In this document: positions 20,352 through 24,473 of the stretch, piece after piece | Position numbering within the stretch: position 1 is the stretch's first letter | Layout of the letters: the number at the start of each line of letters is the position of its first letter | NCBI GenBank assembly: GCA_043381765.1 | Contig: JBHJMP010001084.1 | Span: forward strand, 1 to 24,473 | DNA from: Collodictyon triciliatum | Taxonomy: Eukaryota; CRuMs | Length of the DNA: 24,473 nt | Direction of reading: 5' to 3' | Notes under the pieces: model-generated | The model's database searches: none | What the model was told of the DNA's origin: nothing | Seen by the model: only the letters and a program-made list of their open reading frames with translations | Made by a program: the position numbers and the translations under genes

Positions 20352-21684
20352 CTATGAAATGGACTTAAGTATTCCTATGATGTCTGTCATTGATGGCCGC
20401 TCCTTCTTGTCTGCATCCCAGGCTTTCTTCATTAAAGTGGAGTAATCTTCTGGCATCTCTGCGGGTATTTCTGGACGGATTCCTTGCATCAAATCATTCC
20501 CAACCTACAATAAATAATTAAAAATAATTAAAAAATTTCAACCCCTTCCAATAGTTTGAGGATGAACCCATATCTTGAAAAGAAGATAATCGTATTTTAA
20601 CGTACTCCATTTGGTTTTGGAAAGATTCAGGGTCTCTGGGGAAAATACATACTTTGATACCATTGCATCCATCAAAAGGAGTTTTGGTAGTCCATAGCTC
20701 CCACATTAAAATGCCAAAACTGTAAATGTCACTTTCTGCTGTGAGGGAGTCGCCTTTGTAAATATTGGGGTCTCGGTATACATAGTTGGCAGTGTCGAGC
20801 GATTGAGTGCGGAACTCTGCCTTTACTTTTTCGAATCCAAACTCACCAAGGCACACATTCCACTTCTCGTCCACCTGAACATTAAATGGAATTGTTACGG
20901 AAGAGGATTTTATATTTTGTTAGAAACTCCCACGGCAACTAATATTTCTTACATAAAATATTCATGTCCGTATGATTGCATATTACCTATCTCTCGAAAA
21001 ATAGACAAAATGGCATATTCAAATAAAAGTCGAAATATTGAACACATTTTTCATCAATAAAGAAATTATGACCAAACTACAAATACCCATATTGAAGCTG
21101 GTCGTATATTCAAATGTAGGATAGCAGGCTGTCTTGAGTGGAGATATTGAATCCCCTCTGCAATTTGTAGGAGAGTTGAATATTTTATTTTCTTCGGAGA
21201 GATACTTTTTGGATTTTTCAGAATTGTATCCAAAGTCCCTAAGGAGAAGTATTTGGTAACGTAACAAAAGTTTGCACTGTCAAAGCTGGCTGCGACTATG
21301 GGCATAATGTTGGGGTGCTTGGTAGACCTAGGGAGAGGGAACAGAGCTTGGGTATAGGTCGATGATATATGGTCAGAATAATATTTTGAATTATGAGACA
21401 TACGCGTTTCTCTTGATATCATCAACAACCGTGGCTCCATACTGATGAGAAAGAGATAGTTTGGCGTGGAACCTTGCCACCATCACAAAGTCCGACTCCA
21501 TTCTGCCTTTGTACATATTTGCATAGCCCATACTGGTGACGCAGTCCAATATCGCGAGTGACTTCGTCTTGTTTGGGTCGAATTCCTGCGTCTCGAAGGA
21601 GTAAAGTTGCACGGAGCCCAGGTCTTGGCCTTCCACTAGCGACTGGAATGGAGGCCTTTCTCCCTTTGAACAGATTCCACCCAT
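20352..21684 (-). CDS. Pseudokinase A: acylated TKL/TK-like kinase-fold protein, four exons
   Basis: Exons in coding order are 21684-21404, 21327-21087, 20874-20653 and 20504-20352, with GT-AG junctions and closed phases, giving 298 residues. The N-terminus MGGICSKG fits N-myristoylation at Gly2 with a palmitoylatable Cys5. A lone kinase domain follows: a degenerate Gly-rich loop (SMGYANMYKG), HPNIMP, a catalytic loop HLNIRPASIW (about 165-174), GEFG (184-187), ESDIYSFGILMWELW (helix F) and the C-lobe RPEIP/RPS motifs. Catalytic residues are replaced: HRD is HLN, the loop Lys is Arg and its Asn is Ser, DFG is EFG, and no clear VAIK Lys is present. Phosphotransfer is therefore unlikely. The fold core and helix F Asp are kept, which suggests a membrane-bound scaffold or allosteric role (inference). 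Its closest relative here is the downstream paralogue. Confidence 0.88.
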
Positions 21685-21796
21685 AGCCCTAGGTTGGTTC
21701 TTGGTCTTTTTATCATTATTATTTTTTATCTTTTTTTTCCTTCCTTTTTAGAGGGGAGGGAGGGAGGCACCGATGGTATTCACCTTTTTACAACCC

Positions 21797-21808
21797 CCCC
21801 CCCCCTTG
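21797..21808 (+). repeat. C12 homopolymer
   Basis: Twelve consecutive C about 115 bases upstream of the pseudokinase A ATG (G12 on its sense strand). G runs of this length may form four-stranded structures or mark an assembly-prone site. No more can be said. Confidence 0.7.
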
Positions 21809-22464
21809 AAACTAACGAACATGCTTGTCTTCACGCCCAAGAGGCACGAAAGAGAAAAAAACTTGACTTGAAGGAAATAGCGTTTTTTTTCTTCAATAAA
21901 CAGAGATTACAAAAGTACGGGTCAAGCAGACAGCCCAAGTCAGTATGTATGCTTCTTAAAGCCTTGCTCTTTGCAAACCCTTCAGGCAGCGGCGATCTTG
22001 TGAGCCAGCTAACTGTTTACTTTCTCGCCGCGGTGCCGCTCCGGTCGCCCTCTATGGCCACTTGCGGAAATTTGGCTGCACGGAAGACTCTGCGAAAGCG
22101 ATCAACTACGCGCCATCCGTTTGGCTTTGAAGGAATCTGCCGTGATGGCCAGCAAGAACTTTTTCTTTTTGTATGTCTTCGTCACTGAATTTTTAAATAA
22201 AATGCCAAATATAGCAAATGGAATTTTGTTGAAAAGCTTTCCTGCAAATGGGCGAATTCTTCGGAGTTCTTAATTTTGATATTTTTGGAGCTCATTTCGA
22301 TAACTGCGGATAGAGAATCCAGCCCGTCCCCGATGGTTGTGACTGTCGCGTGGGGAGGCATCCAACAAGTCTTTCTTCCTACAGAATGATGCCTTTGTTT
22401 GTCTGAAACAAGAAGACTCTTAATCGATAAAGGCCCGGTATATTTTTCCCATTCTATTTCTTAT

Positions 22465-22713
22465 TTCTTTACTTTTCTTTTTCTCTCTTTTCTTTTTCTT
22501 TTTCTTTTCTTTTTTCTCTTTTCTTTTTTCTCTTTTCTTTTTTCTCTTTTCTTTTTTTCTCTTTTCTTTTTTTCTCTTTTCTTTTTTTCTCTTTTCTTTT
22601 TTCTCTTTTCTTTTTTCTCTTTTCTTTTTTCTCTTTTCTTTTTTCTTTTTCTTTTTCTTTTCTTTTTCTTTTTCTTTTTCTTTTTCTTTTTCTTTTTTCT
22701 TTTTTTCTCTTTT
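22465..22713 (+). repeat. Long C/T tract, CTCTTTTCTTTTTT-type units
   Basis: About 250 bases of C/T sequence, the longest tract in the window, with a 12-15-base period (CTCTTTTCTTTTTT) in the middle and CTTTTT units at the end. AG acceptor-like sites follow at 22727 and 22731. If it behaves like the other tracts it lies in an intron of a plus-strand gene, but none could be completed. Confidence 0.85.
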
Positions 22714-23197
22714 ATCCTCGTTTGTAGTTAGGGAAGCAAAGGTCGAAGTTGTATTTCAGCACGCTGCCCAAGAGGCTGTATTGCACAAGGATTCCTTTAC
22801 TGGATAGATTTTATTCGTTCAGTCAAGTTGTCAGGGAAAGAGGAAGCACGAAAACTCCTCAATAACTACAGTATAGATTCCCTTGTGACTGCTAAGATTC
22901 TAGAGTCGTGGGGTGTATGGTATTGTTGGTCAACTAAGGTGTTGGATGCGCCAGTTCGGTTGTGAGCGCACTCTGGTTAATAAATCTGAGATACAAATTC
23001 CCCTACTTCGGCAACAGTGCCTTCCTTTTATCTGAAACAGCGCACTCTAAAATAGATAGCACTCTGCTTGTGTCCTAGCAAGTATGAGGTTATGCCATAC
23101 AAAGGATTGAGATATACTTTTGATTCTTTTGAAGATTTTGGAGTTTTTGTTTTTAGGGGAGCATCGATCAACAGTACAATAATTGGTTAATAAGACC

Positions 23198-24473
23198 TCA
23201 TAAGTCTGGTCCAGAGAGTGATTTAATCCCGGCGACGAGCGTCTGTGTGGAAGGACGAGTGGTTTTCTCTGTATCCCACGCTTTCCGAACCAAATCAGCG
23301 TAAGCTGCCGGCATGTCCGAAGGGATTTCAGGTCTCACCCCACGGCCAAGGTCATTCCCTACCTAATTGTGCCTCCTATTAGTATTATCATATTCTCACA
23401 AATACACGAGTAATATATAATATGGTGTACACTTGCGTGTATAGTAAGATGACAAAAATAGCAAGAGATAGATAATCGTGTGAAAAATAGGTGGATGACC
23501 AAAAGGAAAAATCGAAAATCGTGTGAAAAATATAAATCGAACGATACAAGAGTAAGATAAATTGATGAATGGAAAGCTTGTGCAAGTTCTTTTTCACCAA
23601 CCTTAACACTATTATATCCTTCAAAGGGAATTTTACAAGTCCATACTTCCCACATGATGACACCAATACTGTATATATCACTTTCGGCTGTTAGATGCCC
23701 ACCGGCAAACAAAATAGGATCTCTGTAGATTATGCTGTACGAATCGATAGATTGGGTGCGAAACTCTGCCTTGAACTTTTCGAAGCCAAACTCCCCCAAG
23801 CAAACATTCCATACAGCATCAATCTTAATTTACATAGTAAAAAATTCAAACAATGGATTTTCACTTAGTTTGGAGGAAATATAAAATTGGAAGAAAGAAA
23901 TGGGTCTAATAAGTGCGAGGTTAACCTGGCTAATATTCGTAATAATAATCATGATGATGATGATGATGATGATGATGGTAAGAATAACAATGCATATATT
24001 CATGATATCTCCTGACGAGCAAGAGTAGATGGCCAATTGTTTAACTTATACAATGAATTTAGATACCCATATTGAAGCTGGGCGGATGTTAAAATGAAAG
24101 ATGGCTGGCTGTCTCGAGTGGAGATATTGGACACCCTCTATAATTTGAATGAGTATGGAATATTTTATTCTGGGTGTCAGCCTACTTTTCGAATTCTTCA
24201 AGACTGCATCCAGTGTCCCCATAGAGAAATAATTCGAGACGAAGCAAAAGTTTGTGCTGTCAAAACTGGCCCCAATTACGGGCATAATGTTTGGGTGATG
24301 AATTTCGCTGTGGCATCAATTACAGGTTTTTAACAAATGAGTGATTCATCTTTGAAACAAACAAAAATTAATATGAAAAAGAAAAGGAAAAGGAAAAGGA
24401 AAAGGAAAAGGAAAAGGAAAAGGAAAAGGAAAAGGAAAAGGAAAAGGAAAAGGAAAAGGAAAAGGAAAAGGAA
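23198..24473 (-). CDS. Pseudokinase B: paralogue of pseudokinase A, 5' partial
   Basis: Visible exons in coding order are 24307-24067, 23823-23602 and 23362-23198, with TGA at 23198-23200. The first exon lies beyond the right edge, and its intron holds the AAAAGG tract. The two internal exons are 241 and 222 bases, exactly as in pseudokinase A, with identical phases. The protein reads HPNIMPVIGASFDS, HSRQPAIFHFNIRPASIW, NVCLGEFGFEK, LTAESDIYSIGVIMWEVW and GVRPEIPSDMP. It carries the same lesions: HRD is HFN, the loop Lys and Asn are Arg and Ser, and DFG is EFG. The C-terminus is four residues longer (GPDL). About two thirds of the 74 residues of the DFG-containing exon match A by eye. A tandem duplication is the simplest origin. 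Whether it shares the acylated N-terminus cannot be seen here. Confidence 0.87.
23951..23977. repeat. (ATG)n/(ATC)n microsatellite in pseudokinase B intron
   Basis: Eight to nine ATG triplets on plus, in the intron 23824-24066. Pseudokinase A's matching intron (20875-21086) lacks it, so it arose or was lost after duplication. Confidence 0.85.
24375..24473 (-). repeat. (AAAAGG)n / (CCTTTT)n tract running off the window
   Basis: At least 15 near-perfect AAAAGG units on plus continue to the window edge. On the minus strand, the sense strand of pseudokinase B, this is CCTTTT, again pyrimidine-rich. It lies upstream of the 24307 exon and so within that gene's first intron. Confidence 0.9.

Larger units (their letters stand above)
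21685..23197. other. Region between the two pseudokinases; unresolved coding-like frames
   Basis: Contains the upstream region of pseudokinase A, a 12-base C run near 21797, a GC-richer patch at 21950-22180 and the long C/T tract at 22465-22713. Several open frames look protein-like but conflict. On plus, a frame at about 22013-22170 ends at a GTATGT donor (22171) and would join a frame at 22215-22389. Also on plus, a frame at about 22733-22965 lies past AG acceptors at 22727 and 22731. On minus, 22460-22185 is open for 92 codons and contains ATVTTIGDGLDSLSAVIEM. I could not assemble a complete gene on either strand. The region may hold a small intron-containing gene, a decayed one, or chance frames. 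Confidence 0.35.

Noticed and set aside
21694-22188. 164-codon plus-strand open frame
   Set aside because: Its first half is translated from oligo-T, a C12 run and other low-complexity DNA just upstream of pseudokinase A. Two other frames are equally open in the GC-richer second half. I treat it as part of an unresolved region, not a gene.
22399-22731. 110-codon plus-strand open frame
   Set aside because: It is almost entirely Phe/Ser/Leu from the C/T tract, so the open frame is a by-product of the repeat.
24375-24473. CRISPR-like or telomeric reading of the AAAAGG repeat
   Set aside because: There are no spacers and the units are plain six-base tandem copies inside an intron of a eukaryotic gene. 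AAAAGG does not match known telomere units, and related C/T tracts occur inside other genes here.

Overview
The window comes from a eukaryotic nuclear genome. Genes carry many short GT-AG introns, AATAAA-like poly(A) signals follow the stop codons, and the largest gene is an axonemal dynein, so the organism builds (or descends from one that built) motile cilia or flagella. Gene spacing and intron style suit a compact protist genome. I cannot fix the lineage from the sequence.

Layout. (1) 1-15693, plus: one 27-exon gene for a single-headed inner-arm axonemal dynein heavy chain, missing only its extreme 5' end. The spliced frame closes over about 4,159 codons. The motor is dominated by a single 6.08-kb exon. 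(2) 16019-17441, minus: a five-exon gene, assembled here from splice signals and phase, for a 215-residue protein with four predicted membrane helices. It is convergent with the dynein gene. (3) 17923-19473, plus: a complete five-exon ARL2-type small GTPase gene (188 residues), divergent from the four-helix gene across about 480 bp. (4) 20352-21684, minus: a complete four-exon kinase-fold gene (298 residues) whose catalytic residues are replaced and whose N-terminus looks lipid-modified. (5) 23198 to beyond the right edge, minus: a second, paralogous pseudokinase gene with the same intron positions; its first exon lies outside the window. Between the two pseudokinases (21685-23197) there are coding-like open frames on both strands that I could not resolve.

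Repeats. Long hexamer-based C/T tracts occur at six places. The five that lie in resolved genes are in introns and are pyrimidine-rich on the sense strand of the host gene. The sixth lies in the unresolved block and would imply a plus-strand gene there if the rule holds.

Functional links. Dynein moves axonemal microtubules. ARL2 homologues act in tubulin folding and in release of lipidated cargo, including ciliary cargo. That the two are neighbours is suggestive only. The pseudokinases are probably membrane-anchored scaffolds or regulators; no partner is visible in the window.
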